Of a DNA stretch of 64,000 bases, positions 7,333-16,199 are shown piece after piece. Source of the stretch: an uncultured Actinomyces sp. (GTDB lineage: Bacteria > Actinomycetota > Actinomycetes > Actinomycetales > Actinomycetaceae). The notes below the pieces were generated by a model. It was not told the origin of the DNA. It ran no database searches and saw nothing but the letters and a program-made list of their open reading frames with translations. Where the stretch lies: assembly GCA_938041695.1 (NCBI GenBank), contig CALISI010000017.1, positions 9,497 through 73,496 on the forward strand, given 5' to 3'. The position numbers were made by a program, and so were the translations under genes. The stretch's first letter is position 1, and each line of letters begins with the position of its first letter.

Positions 7333-9405
7333 ATGGACTCACGCTCTGAGCGCGCCCACGCAGTGCTGGTGGCCTGCGCGATCGGTGACGCGGCCGGGTT
7401 GCCCACCCGCGGCATGTCCCCCGACGAGATCGAGAGCACCTACGGCCCGCCGCCGACATGGCGGGATCGTGACGTCGTCCACCCCACCAAGCCCGGCGTT
7501 CCCGAGGGAACGATTACGGAGGTGACGCGCGAGATCCTGGCGGCGGCCTCGACCCTTCTCGGTGACGAGGCGGGGGCGGCCATCCGGGAGCGCACGGACA
7601 CTGCACCGATGGGGTGGCGTCAGCTTGTGCGCGCCATTCCCGTCGGCATCGCGACCTCGACAGCCGATCCCGAGGCCTTCGCGCAGGCCGTATGGGAGGC
7701 GTGCGGAGGGGAATGCCTCACCCGGCAGGAGTTCCAGGCGGCGGCCCTCCTCGCCGCGGGCGTCTCCCTCCAGGTGGACGGGACTCAGGAGAGGCTATCG
7801 ACGAGGTACAACCGCCTGTGGGAGGCCCTCCACCTCGTGGAGTCCCTGAAACCGCGCGGCACCTGGAGCCCGGAGCCAGACGTCGTGGCGGCCACGCGCC
7901 GGGCGATGAACATCGCCATGCAGGTGGCGACGACACCCACACAGATCCTGACCGAGCAATTCGGCTCCTCCCCGGAACCCACGCGCATGGTCCCGCTGTG
8001 TTTCGGACTGAGCACGTACCTCGCGCACTGGCTCTCGCGCTACGGGATCACGCGGATAGGAGGCGACACCAGCCTCATGAGCGCGCTCGTCGGTGCTCTC
8101 TGCGGCGAGGCGAAGGGCCATCACGAATTGCGGCGCGGATCGTGGATGCAGGTCGAGGAAGTCAACGACCTCGACCTGACGTCGCTCGCCGAGCGCCTCG
8201 TCGCGCGCCGCCCCGCGCCCACGGATGGCGCAGCTGACGACAACGATGCGTCCGACGAGGGTGCCACAGCGGCCTGGGAGTCGCCCAACGCGCCTTCCCC
8301 GTTCGAGGATCCCGACTCCACCCGAATGACGCGACGGACACTGTTCACGCAGGTGTCGCCGCCGACTCCGCTCGGTCCCGCGCGCGGAGGCGCTCCCGTG
8401 GGGCGCGTCGCCTACATGGGCCAGCTCGTGCTCAATCAGTCGCTACATGTGTCTTCCTTCCCCGAGCCGGGTGGGGACGTGTGGGCCATCGACGAGGGGA
8501 TGGAGCTGGTCGGAGGCATCGAGGTCCTGCGCGCTGCTCGACGCATGGGGCTCGAGGCCGTCTCCCTCGGCCCGATCGGCGAAGGCCCCCACGCCTCGCT
8601 CATCGAGGAAATCCTGCAACGAGAGGGCATCATCAACGCGGGGCCACGCATCCCGGGAATGGACAACGGCTACCGAGTGACGATCACCGACGATGCGGGG
8701 CAACACCTCGTCGTCAGGGCGATGATAGACAAGTGCGCGGTGCCAACCCATGCGTGGGCTGAGTTCACCCAGACGATGGGCCCGGCCGACGTGCTCTACT
8801 ACGACGGCGAGTTTGCGGGCGCGTACGGATACGACTATGGGGACCTGGGAAACGATGATGCCGCTCGCGAGGCACTCCTGCGCTTGCCCGAGCATGTGCG
8901 CCTCGTCCTCGACACGTCCTCCCGAGCGCAGATGCCTTCTGGCATTCCCTTCGACAACACCGTCTTCGTTATTGGCCAGGATGAGGTCGGGGGGATGGGC
9001 ACTCGCATGACCGGCGACCGCAGCGCCTTCGATGTCAGCCGTACGTTCCGCGGCGCAGCTTTCGAGGCCGCCAGGCTCTTCGATTGCCACGCGCTCGTTC
9101 CCTCGGGGCCGGAGGGGGCCCACTTCTCCAGGCCGAATTACGGCGGAGAGGACTTGAGTTGGCCGACGGTTACTCACTGCCCGGCACCGCCTTTCGGGGC
9201 CGAGGACCCACTCGAGGCCAGGCACGTGTTTTCCGGTGTCTTCGCGGCGTCTCTCGCCAGGGGCCTGCCCATCGAACGGGCGATCCGGCTCGCGGTGTGC
9301 GCACGCGCCCTCGCCACGGCCACGCCCGGCAGGGCGACGTGCCCGACGCGCCAGGAGATCGAGGCCGCGGCGGACGCATTGGAGGCGCTCGCGGACGAGG
9401 AGTGA
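7333..9405 (+). CDS. ADPRG/PfkB fusion paralogue (copy 4), probable pseudoenzyme
   Basis: A 690-residue intact paralogue with start ATG at 7333 behind a GGAGAAAG ribosome site, 11 bases after copy 3. It keeps more of the glycohydrolase fold than copies 2 and 3 (AIGDAAGLPTRGMSPDEIE at the N terminus) but TDDTE reads TITEVT and GGDTDT reads GGDTSL, so both metal sites are broken. In the kinase half GGGFN is GGIEV, and NGAGD is missing (EARHVFSGVF). The tail CPTRQEIEAAADAL is shared with all copies. It is the last gene of the cluster. As in copies 2 and 3, an open frame with lost active sites suggests a selected non-catalytic role; partners are unknown. Confidence 0.82.
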   Translation: MDSRSERAHAVLVACAIGDAAGLPTRGMSPDEIESTYGPPPTWRDRDVVHPTKPGVPEGTITEVTREILAAASTLLGDEAGAAIRERTDTAPMGWRQLVRAIPVGIATSTADPEAFAQAVWEACGGECLTRQEFQAAALLAAGVSLQVDGTQERLSTRYNRLWEALHLVESLKPRGTWSPEPDVVAATRRAMNIAMQVATTPTQILTEQFGSSPEPTRMVPLCFGLSTYLAHWLSRYGITRIGGDTSLMSALVGALCGEAKGHHELRRGSWMQVEEVNDLDLTSLAERLVARRPAPTDGAADDNDASDEGATAAWESPNAPSPFEDPDSTRMTRRTLFTQVSPPTPLGPARGGAPVGRVAYMGQLVLNQSLHVSSFPEPGGDVWAIDEGMELVGGIEVLRAARRMGLEAVSLGPIGEGPHASLIEEILQREGIINAGPRIPGMDNGYRVTITDDAGQHLVVRAMIDKCAVPTHAWAEFTQTMGPADVLYYDGEFAGAYGYDYGDLGNDDAAREALLRLPEHVRLVLDTSSRAQMPSGIPFDNTVFVIGQDEVGGMGTRMTGDRSAFDVSRTFRGAAFEAARLFDCHALVPSGPEGAHFSRPNYGGEDLSWPTVTHCPAPPFGAEDPLEARHVFSGVFAASLARGLPIERAIRLAVCARALATATPGRATCPTRQEIEAAADALEALADEE

Positions 9406-9544
9406 GCGCGGTCGAGACGTTCGCGCGGCAGGCACACTGCCCGCCTGAGCACATGTGTGTACACCAGCCCCTGCGACGTGCGAGATGCGTCAAATAATCG
9501 ACCGAATCATCTATTTAGCGTCCCCACGGGTGCACAATCACATC

Positions 9545-10789
9545 ATGACGACAAACGACACCCAGGACCGCGATGGCATCATCGGCGGGGCGCTCACGGT
9601 TGCCCTGCTGATCACGCTGGCTGTGCAGAACGCCGTGCCCCCGATGGCGACCGACATGTACTCAGCCGCGTTCCCGCAGATCACGGCGGACCTGGCGACG
9701 AACTCGACGATGCTCGGGTTCACGCTCACAACCTTCTTCGTGGGCTACGCGTCCGGCCAGGTCCTGGGCGGCGCCATCTCGGACCAGATCGGGCGCCGCC
9801 GTCCCCTCGTCGCGGGTGGCATCATCGCCCTGGTCGGCTCCATGATCTGCGTGTTCACGCCCAACATCTGGGTGCTCCTCGTGGGCCGAGTCTTCCAGGG
9901 CCTCGGCGGCGGCGTCGCCTCCTCGGTGGCGCGCGCGATCCTCGTCGACGTCGCGCACGGCAAGACGCTGGCACGCGCCATGAGCCTCATCCAGGCGATC
10001 GTCGGCTTCGCGCCGATGCTCGCCCCGGTCCTCGGCGCGTTCATCATCACGCACGCGACGTGGAGGGTCGTTTTCTGGGCACTCGCCGCCTTCACGCTGC
10101 TCATGGCGGCCCTCGCGTGGTTCGTCGTGCCCGAATCCCTGCCCGAGGAGCGCCGCCACCCCGGCGGCATTCCGCGGTTCTTCCACGGCCTCGTTCAGGT
10201 CGTGCGCATCCGCCCCTTCGTGGGCTTCATGCTGACCAACGCCTTCTCGAGCTTCTGCATGTTCGGCTACATCTCAAACGCCACGTACGTCCTGCAGGGG
10301 CCGCTGGGCCTGTCCCCCATGGCTTTCGCGTGGGTGTTCGCGTTCAACGCCCTGCTGTCGACCGGTTTCGCGCTGGTCAACGTGCGCCTGATCTCGCACT
10401 TCACGCCGCGCACGCTCATCGTCACGGGCCTGACGATCGCCGCGACCGGCGTGGTGACACTCGCGATCTCGACGTTCGTCCTCGACCTGCCGCTGATTCT
10501 CACGTGCGTGGGCTTCGCACTGGTCATGACGGCGAACGCGTTCATTTTCGGCAACTCGGGCGCGCAGGCCATGAGTGAGGCGCGCGAGCACGCGGGCACG
10601 GCCTCGTCCGTCATGGGCGTGTTCCAGTCGATCGCGAACGGCATCGCCGCTCCCCTGGCGACCTCGGGCGGCGACAGCGCCGTACCGATGGTGCTCGTCA
10701 TGATCGTCGGCTCCGCCGGTGCGTGGTTCGCGTTCTGGGTGATCGCCCGCGGCGGCAAGCACACGCCGCGCCAGCTCAGCCTCGACTGA
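9545..10789 (+). CDS. Bcr/CflA-type MFS drug exporter
   Basis: A 414-residue transporter of the DHA1 group of the major facilitator superfamily, in the cytoplasmic membrane, with about twelve hydrophobic helices. Diagnostic pieces are the first helix with ATDMYSAAFPQI, the loop motif GxxSDQIGRRRPL between helices 2 and 3, and the RVFQGLGGGVASSVARAI segment of helix 4, all typical of Bcr/CflA proteins that export drugs by proton antiport. The start was put at ATG 9545 (MTTNDTQDRDG) rather than at upstream in-frame codons because the hydrophobic core begins soon after it and the upstream residues look untranslated. The substrate cannot be predicted. It stands alone, 139 bp behind the fusion-kinase cluster. 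Confidence 0.88.
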   Translation: MTTNDTQDRDGIIGGALTVALLITLAVQNAVPPMATDMYSAAFPQITADLATNSTMLGFTLTTFFVGYASGQVLGGAISDQIGRRRPLVAGGIIALVGSMICVFTPNIWVLLVGRVFQGLGGGVASSVARAILVDVAHGKTLARAMSLIQAIVGFAPMLAPVLGAFIITHATWRVVFWALAAFTLLMAALAWFVVPESLPEERRHPGGIPRFFHGLVQVVRIRPFVGFMLTNAFSSFCMFGYISNATYVLQGPLGLSPMAFAWVFAFNALLSTGFALVNVRLISHFTPRTLIVTGLTIAATGVVTLAISTFVLDLPLILTCVGFALVMTANAFIFGNSGAQAMSEAREHAGTASSVMGVFQSIANGIAAPLATSGGDSAVPMVLVMIVGSAGAWFAFWVIARGGKHTPRQLSLD

Positions 10790-10994
10790 GGGTATTCAAC
10801 GCCCACCTGATCCGTGTCATCAAACCCGTCGTAATATCAACACCGGCGATAGCGTTTGCGTGAGCGTCATCGCGCCAGCATTAATACCCGCTCTGACCAC
10901 CCTTGCTCGCCCTTCCTCGCGCAAGGCCTGCCGACCGCAACCGATACGAGGAGCGCGCGGGAACCAAGGCCGCGGCACCGTGGACACGTCGCAC

Positions 10995-11066
10995 ACATCC
11001 GGATAGGTAATGCACATCCGGATAGGTTATTAACCTATCCAGATCGCCACAAACTATCCAGAACGC
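10995..11066. promoter_or_regulatory. Four-half-site symmetric repeat, operator-like, in a 384-bp gene-free stretch
   Basis: The stretch 10790-11173 has no convincing gene. In it, GGATAGGT occurs at 11001-11008 and 11020-11027, and the inverse ACCTATCC / ACTATCC at 11033-11040 and 11052-11059. The inner pair forms the perfect palindrome GGATAGGTTA-T-TAACCTATCC centred on 11030, and the outer pair is equally distant (about 25.5 bp) on both sides. Direct spacing is 19 bp. This looks like a cooperative repressor site; the bound protein and controlled gene (the convergent exporters end on both sides) are unknown. Confidence 0.5.
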
Positions 11067-11173
11067 GCGCCTCATCACGATGAAATCAGCGGACGACGCC
11101 ATCTTTCACGGCCCAGCCGCGACTATCGGTTGGGGTATCGCCGCCGACCCGCAAAACAACCCGCGCAGGGCCC

Positions 11174-12034
11174 TTACTCGCGCGAGGCCAGCCAGACCGC
11201 AACCGACACCAGGACCAGGCCGATCAGCTCGAAGACGCCGGGGATCTGGCGCAGCATCACGGCTCCGACCAGCGCGGACGTGGCCGGCAGGATCGCGGCG
11301 AACAGCGCGAAGGTCGACGCCGCCAGGCGACGCATCGCGAGCGCCTCGAACGTGTAGGGAATCGCCGTGGACAGCAGGCCCACGCCGATGACGATGGCGA
11401 TCAGCTTCCACGAGGCCGTGGCCGCCATCGCGCCGGGACCAAGGAAAGGCGCGAAAAACAGGGTGCCCCACGCGCAGCCGAGCGCCAGGTTCGTCACCCC
11501 GTCGCGCGTGGTTGAGGCCTTCTGCCCGACGACGATGTAGGCCGACCAGGCGAGGGCCGCGAGGAGGATCCAGGCCACGCCGACGCGCACGCTCGGCACG
11601 CTCAGGTCAAGGGCGAGACCGCCGATGCACGCAACCCCCGCGAACGCGAGGACGGCGGCGATGCGCGGACGCCAGCCACGGCCTCGGAGGACGGCGACGG
11701 CGACCGGGCCGATGAACTCGATGGACACGGCGGTCCCCAGGGGAATCCGCGCGATCGACTCGTAGAACGAGGAGTTCATCGTCAGGATGATGATGCCGAA
11801 CAGCGCGGAAATCGCCAGGTCAGAACGCGTGAGACCGCCACGCCACGGACGCTTCCAGGCCAGGAGGACGACCGCGCCGGTCAGGACTCGCCACCAGGCG
11901 ACCGAGGCAGGATCGACGGACGCGAAGGCGATGACCGCGAGCGCCGCGCCCACATACTGGATGAGGCCGGAGCCAACGATGTAGAGCTGGGGCGGGATGC
12001 GGTCGGTGACGGGGCGCTGGGCGGGTGCGTTCAC
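11174..12034 (-). CDS. EamA/RhtA-like drug/metabolite exporter
   Basis: A 286-residue integral membrane protein with about ten hydrophobic helices arranged as two EamA repeats. Typical pieces are WWRVLTGAVVLLAWKRPW in the first repeat, ARIPLGTAVSIEFIGPVAVA, and in the second repeat STAIPYTFEALAMRRLAASTFALF, the region characteristic of the RhtA (threonine/homoserine exporter) subgroup. It probably exports small metabolites; the substrate is not determined. Start is a GTG at 12034 (MNAPAQRP), lying in a 17-bp tandem repeat that joins it to the msrB stop codon 31 bp upstream, so the two genes are probably co-transcribed. Confidence 0.85.
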   Translation of the reverse strand: MNAPAQRPVTDRIPPQLYIVGSGLIQYVGAALAVIAFASVDPASVAWWRVLTGAVVLLAWKRPWRGGLTRSDLAISALFGIIILTMNSSFYESIARIPLGTAVSIEFIGPVAVAVLRGRGWRPRIAAVLAFAGVACIGGLALDLSVPSVRVGVAWILLAALAWSAYIVVGQKASTTRDGVTNLALGCAWGTLFFAPFLGPGAMAATASWKLIAIVIGVGLLSTAIPYTFEALAMRRLAASTFALFAAILPATSALVGAVMLRQIPGVFELIGLVLVSVAVWLASRE

Positions 12035-12077
12035 TGGTCGGGCGCGTTCACTGGGCGGGCGCGTTCACTGGGCGGGC
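12027..12077. repeat. 17-bp tandem repeat, three copies, between msrB and the EamA gene
   Basis: GCGTTCACTGG(T/G)CGGGC is repeated at 12027-12043, 12044-12060 and 12061-12077. The third copy contains the msrB stop codon and the first contains the GTG start of the exporter, so the intergenic gap has grown by duplication of the gene junction. Confidence 0.85.
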
Positions 12078-12469
12078 GCGAAGGTGAGGGCCGCCGAGTT
12101 CATGCAGTAGCGCATGCCGGTGGGCTGGTCGGGGGCGTCGGGGAATACGTGGCCGAGGTGGGAGCCGCACGTCGCGCAGCGCACTTCGGTGCGGATCATG
12201 CCGTGGCTGGTGTCGACGCTCTCGACGGTCGCGCCGTCGTGGGCCTGAAAGAAGGAGGGCCACCCGCAGGAGGAGTCGAACTTCGCGTCGGAGTCGAAGA
12301 GAGCGGACCCGCAGGCCGCGCACGAGTATGTACCGACGCGCGCCTCGTCGAGGAGCTCACCGGTGAAGGGGCGCTCGGTGCCGGCCTCGCGCAGCACGTG
12401 GTAGCGCATGGGGCTCAAGAGCTTCTTCCACTCGGCGTCGGTACGGGCAGCGGGATCGGTAGCGTTCAT
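12065..12469 (-). CDS. msrB: Peptide methionine-(R)-S-oxide reductase
   Basis: A 134-residue MsrB, the usual length of the single-domain enzyme, which reduces the R form of methionine sulfoxide in oxidised proteins using thioredoxin. The zinc-binding pairs are visible as CAAC and CATC, the central signature SSCGWPSFF is intact, and the catalytic cysteine is in RYCMNSAAL near the C terminus (usually RYCVNSASL). The ATG at 12469 (MNATDPAART) was chosen because the family normally starts just before the WKKLLSPMRYHVLREAGTE segment; a longer frame upstream is Arg/Ala-rich and not family-like. A thioredoxin gene lies at 51170, not adjacent. Confidence 0.93.
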   Translation of the reverse strand: MNATDPAARTDAEWKKLLSPMRYHVLREAGTERPFTGELLDEARVGTYSCAACGSALFDSDAKFDSSCGWPSFFQAHDGATVESVDTSHGMIRTEVRCATCGSHLGHVFPDAPDQPTGMRYCMNSAALTFAPAQ

Positions 12470-12533
12470 ACGTCTATTGTCCCGCGCGGCCCGCGCCCTC
12501 GCACGCGTGCGAACGCTTTCCTCGCGCGGCTCC

Positions 12534-12550
12534 ATCGACGAGGCGGGGGC
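12534..12550 (+). repeat. Copy of the dispersed GACGAGGCCGGGGC motif
   Basis: ATCGACGAGGCGGGGGC at 12534-12550, one base from the consensus shared by about ten sites in this window (for example 34395, 38581, 41390, 50636, 58023). This copy is intergenic. Confidence 0.6.
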
Positions 12551-12636
12551 TCAGTCCGCGCTCACCGCTGCGAGCCCGCGTTTGCCGAAGATCCGCCGCG
12601 GGCAGTGGGGGCGGGAGCGTTCATGTCTCTCTTGTC

Positions 12637-12686
12637 GCGGACCGCCCGCACCCGTGCACACATGTGCGTGGGTGCGGGCGGTCCGC
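12637..12686. terminator. Strong hairpin after the MscS gene
   Basis: A perfect 17-bp stem, GCGGACCGCCCGCACCC at 12637-12653 with its complement at 12670-12686, around a 16-base loop. It lies about 50 bp downstream of the minus-strand MscS gene. There is only a short T run (TTTC, plus side), so it may act in either direction. The rest of 12470-12738 holds no gene that I can support. Confidence 0.65.
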
Positions 12687-12738
12687 TTTCCTCGCGCCGA
12701 CCTCAGTCACGAGGCCGTGGCCCGTTCACCTGTCCCCA

Positions 12739-15700
12739 TCACTCATCGGTGGCGGGCCCTGCGCCTGAGGATTTCTTCGCTGCCGCCTTTTTGGGAGCTG
12801 CCTTTTTGGCGGCGCCCTTCTTGGCGGCGGTCTTCTTCGCGCCAGCCTTGGAGGAGGACGTCTTCTTAGCGGTCTCCTTCTTCGCTGGGGCCTCCTCTTC
12901 CGCTGCGGCGTCCTCGGTCTCAGAAGCCTGCGCGGCCTCAGACGCCGGCTCGGTGACGGCTGCGACCGGCATCACGAGGGTCTCGTCCACGGGCTCATCG
13001 ACCGCGGGAAGAACCTGCGTAGCGTCGGAGTCGAGCGCGCCGGCCTCGGCGGCCTCCACGGGGTCAATGACGGTGGTTGCCTCGACGTCGGCAGCCTCGA
13101 CGTCGGTGTCTGACTCCTCGGCGTTATCCGCATCGTCTGCGGCCTCCTCACCCTCCGCCTGGGCGGCGGGCTCGTCGGGTGCGGCAGTCTCGTCGTCGCC
13201 AGGGGCTTCATCCACGTCCTCGGCCTCCGAAACGTCAGCCTCGGGGGCAGCCCCCTCAGACGCTGACTCCTCGCGCTCCGACGGGTCCGGGTTCGCGACC
13301 TTGGGGGTCGTGGACTCCTCGTCCGTCGCGGTCTCGTCGTCCGTCGCAGTCGCCACGGACTCGCCCGCATCGGACTCCTGCTCGAGACGTTCGACGACCG
13401 GGATCTGGCCGGTGACGGCGCGCAGGACGTCGGCCTCGGCGCCCGTGGGGGCGACGGCCGGGAAGAAGTCCATGATGGACACGCGCGCGGGCTTCACCGT
13501 GGGCGTGGGGCGAGTTTCCGCGTCGAGGCGCGCCTCTTCGGCAACCGCGTACCAGCCGGGGTGGACGGTCGGCTCGTCGGGGGTGTCGGGGGCAGGTGCG
13601 TCCTCGCGCTCGGGAGCGTCGGCGGGGGCGGCGGCTTCCTGTGCCGCGGCGGTGTGGGCGTCTGCGGCGCGTGAGTCGCCAGAGTCGGCGGATGCGCCAG
13701 CGTCGGAGCTGTCAGCCTCGGATGCACCAGCATCGGCGGCGGACTCGGTCGCGGCCGTGCCATCGGTCGCGGCGCTCTCCGCGGAGACATCATCAGCGGT
13801 AGGTTCCTCGGGTGAGGCCTCGGATCCGGCAGCAGGCTCGCCGGCATCGGTTCCGGCCTCGGGCGCGCCGGCCTTCTCGACGGTGGCATTGGCCTCGGTG
13901 ATTTCTCCGGGCGTGGCGCTGTTCGCGGCGGATGGGGCGGACGCGACAGCCCCCTGAGCCTCGCCGGAACCGATGGCATCACCGGCAGCGTGCGCGGTGT
14001 CCTGACCCGGCTGAGCCTCTACATTCTCGGGCACGACCGGCTCGACGCCGACGGCCGCCAAGGCGAGGGTCGCCTCGGGATCCAGGGCGTCCGAGCTGCG
14101 GTTCTTGTGGCCTTCGCGGCGTTCCTGGGCGCGACGAACCCCGGCCTCGCGCTCGGCGTAGGCCTCTTCGCCGGGGCCCTCGAGGGCGGCGGCGCGCTCA
14201 TCGGCGTCGGCGGATCCGGAGAAGAAGCGCTCTCCCCGCCCGATGGAGGTCGCGGTGAGGGTCTGCGTGAGCTGCGGGTTCGCGTTGCCGGCGGCCTCGA
14301 TGATCTTGCGCAGCGCGGCCTTGGAGATCACCTGGGTCTCGTCGTGCGAAGCGGCGGGTCCACCCTCGGCGAGTTCGCGCTGGCGGTCCGCCATCGCGCG
14401 GCGGCGAGCGCGCTTGGCCTTACGGCGGGCGGCGACCATGCGCGCGGCATGGGCGGGATCCTTGGGCGAAACGCCCGCAGGCATGGCGCCAGCGGCGGAC
14501 GCGGCGCCTCCCGTCGCACTACCTGCGGACGTGCGCTCCCCTGCGACGGGGTGGGCGGGCGACACGCCCGTGGCGGCCACGGCCTCGTTCGTGCCGGAGA
14601 TCCCCGCAAGCTCGGCGGCCAGGCGCGCGATGCGTTCGCGGCTCATGTCCTGCTCGACGGTCACGGTCTGGCGCGGCTCGATGCGCTGAGCGGGGCGCGC
14701 CCACGGCTCTTCCGCGACGATCCACGAGATGAGCTGCTCGCGCAGGTACGCGCGCAGGTCGGACAGGTGTCCGGAGTTCTTCGCGGAGACCAGGACGCGC
14801 ACGGTCACCGTGTACTCGTCGGAGTCGGTGATCTGCACACCCCACGTGCGCCCATCCCACAGGTCCGTGGAAGTCAGGAGCTGCTCGACCTTCGTGCGGA
14901 TGAGGGTCATGGGCGCAGACCAGTCGAGCTTGAGCTCAACGGTGCCGAGCTGGGCTGCGGCGCGACGCGTCCAGTTCTCGAAGGGCGTCTGCGTGAAGTA
15001 GCGGCACGGAATGATGAGGCGGCGCTCATCCCAGATGCGCACGACCACGTAGGAGAGTGTGATTTCCTCGACGGAACCCGTCTCCTGCTTGTCGCCGGCG
15101 ACGACGACGTCACCCACGCGGATCGCGTCGGTGAAGGCCAGCTGCAGGCCGGCGAACACGTTACCGAGAGTCTGCTGGGCCGCGAGACCGGCGATGACCG
15201 AGAGGACGCCAGCAGAGGCCAAGACGGTCGTCATGGCCTGGCGGGCGACCTCGAACGTGCCGATGATGGCAACCACGCCGACGACGACGACGATCCCTTG
15301 GGTGAAGCGGCGCAGCACCTGCGCCTGCGTCTCGAAACGGCGCGAACGCCCCTGGTCAGATTCCTGGCGGGCTTTGGCGGCGTCCTCGAACACCCAGGCG
15401 GCGGCGTAGGCCATCCACGTGAGGCACGCGAGGGCGAGGATGAGGAGCACGTGCATGAGGAAGGTCGTGATCGACGTGCCGTTCCAGTCGGACAGATTCG
15501 GGTTGACCAAAGCGATGCCGAGCCCCGCCCACGCTCCCCAGGCGGCGAAGGTGAAGTGGCCCGGGCGGCGCACGCGCGCTAGGATCGACGAGGCCGTGGC
15601 AGCCTTCGCGAAAGCCTTACGCAAGAGCGCAGACATGACGACCGAGACGATGACACCCACAAAGGCGCTAACGATTGGGCCGAGAATCAGGAGGGTGAAG

Positions 15701-15810
15701 TCAATGGTCGTGGCGACGGCGGCCTCCGCCCCGGATTGAGGGTCGGCAATCGCCTGCGTGAGGGCGTCCGAGGCCTGGGCGAGGGCACCGCGTGCTGGTG
15801 TCATAGTCAT
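12739..15810 (-). CDS. MscS-family mechanosensitive channel with very long disordered tail
   Basis: A 1023-residue protein. Residues 1 to about 370 are a small-conductance mechanosensitive channel: four hydrophobic helices, the pore-lining TM3 region AMTTVLASAGVLSVIAGLAA, the family signature AAQQTLGNVFAGLQLAF, and the beta domain ending near YFTQTPFENWTRR. Such channels open under hypo-osmotic membrane tension. The remaining 650 residues are low-complexity: Ala/Glu/Asp-rich with very few hydrophobics, then a final 50 residues of alternating lysine and alanine resembling histone H1 tails. Ordinary MscS proteins are 270 to 400 residues, so the tail is the oddity. The ATG at 15810 follows no strong ribosome site. 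Channel call is secure; the role of the tail, probably cytoplasmic, is unknown. Confidence 0.85.
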   Translation of the reverse strand: MTMTPARGALAQASDALTQAIADPQSGAEAAVATTIDFTLLILGPIVSAFVGVIVSVVMSALLRKAFAKAATASSILARVRRPGHFTFAAWGAWAGLGIALVNPNLSDWNGTSITTFLMHVLLILALACLTWMAYAAAWVFEDAAKARQESDQGRSRRFETQAQVLRRFTQGIVVVVGVVAIIGTFEVARQAMTTVLASAGVLSVIAGLAAQQTLGNVFAGLQLAFTDAIRVGDVVVAGDKQETGSVEEITLSYVVVRIWDERRLIIPCRYFTQTPFENWTRRAAAQLGTVELKLDWSAPMTLIRTKVEQLLTSTDLWDGRTWGVQITDSDEYTVTVRVLVSAKNSGHLSDLRAYLREQLISWIVAEEPWARPAQRIEPRQTVTVEQDMSRERIARLAAELAGISGTNEAVAATGVSPAHPVAGERTSAGSATGGAASAAGAMPAGVSPKDPAHAARMVAARRKAKRARRRAMADRQRELAEGGPAASHDETQVISKAALRKIIEAAGNANPQLTQTLTATSIGRGERFFSGSADADERAAALEGPGEEAYAEREAGVRRAQERREGHKNRSSDALDPEATLALAAVGVEPVVPENVEAQPGQDTAHAAGDAIGSGEAQGAVASAPSAANSATPGEITEANATVEKAGAPEAGTDAGEPAAGSEASPEEPTADDVSAESAATDGTAATESAADAGASEADSSDAGASADSGDSRAADAHTAAAQEAAAPADAPEREDAPAPDTPDEPTVHPGWYAVAEEARLDAETRPTPTVKPARVSIMDFFPAVAPTGAEADVLRAVTGQIPVVERLEQESDAGESVATATDDETATDEESTTPKVANPDPSEREESASEGAAPEADVSEAEDVDEAPGDDETAAPDEPAAQAEGEEAADDADNAEESDTDVEAADVEATTVIDPVEAAEAGALDSDATQVLPAVDEPVDETLVMPVAAVTEPASEAAQASETEDAAAEEEAPAKKETAKKTSSSKAGAKKTAAKKGAAKKAAPKKAAAKKSSGAGPATDE

Positions 15811-15905
15811 GCATCAAGGGTAGGTCGCGTAGCTGATGAAATCCTGTGAATTCCGCACAATTGCAACGTTTTCCGGTAATGTGTCAGCTGTCACTCTCGT
15901 TCGTT

Positions 15906-15935
15906 TTGACGCACCGCGCGCGTTCTGCCTAAACT
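15906..15935 (+). promoter_or_regulatory. Promoter of the tRNA cluster
   Basis: TTGACG at 15906-15911 and TAAACT at 15930-15935, 18 bp apart, close to the sigma-A consensus. The tRNA-Glu gene starts 38 bp after the -10 hexamer. Confidence 0.7.
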
Positions 15936-15973
15936 ATCTCCCGTCTTCGGACGCCAGTTCGACGGCCAAGCAG

Positions 15974-16049
<76 letters not shown>

Positions 16050-16098
16050 CCGGTCGCTATCGTGACTGGAACAATTCAATAGGTCTTACCTGTTGTAA

Positions 16099-16172
16099 GG
16101 CCCCGTAGCGCAGTTGGTTAGCGCGCCGCCCTGTCACGGCGGAGGTCGCGGGTTCAAGTCCCGTCGGGGTCG
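16099..16172 (+). tRNA. tRNA-Asp (anticodon GTC)
   Basis: Acceptor GGCCCCG pairs with CGGGGTC (16165-16171). Anticodon stem CCGCC/GGCGG with loop CTGTCAC gives GTC. T loop is TTCAAGT. Discriminator G at 16172; CCA not encoded. Confidence 0.96.
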
Positions 16173-16199
16173 CCGACCAGACCTTTTGGTTCAGGTCTT

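Noticed and set aside
3422..9405. Calling copies 2 to 4 of the fusion genes pseudogenes
   Set aside because: Frames are intact, well spaced and have ribosome sites; only the active-site residues are lost.
10881..11102. Small minus-strand frame across the symmetric repeat
   Set aside because: No ribosome site or recognisable family; the repeated TYPD-like residues simply come from the DNA repeat.
12149..13957. 602-codon plus-strand frame opposite msrB and the MscS tail
   Set aside because: Ser/Ala-rich antisense of a low-complexity Glu/Ala tail, crossing two genes and a terminator.
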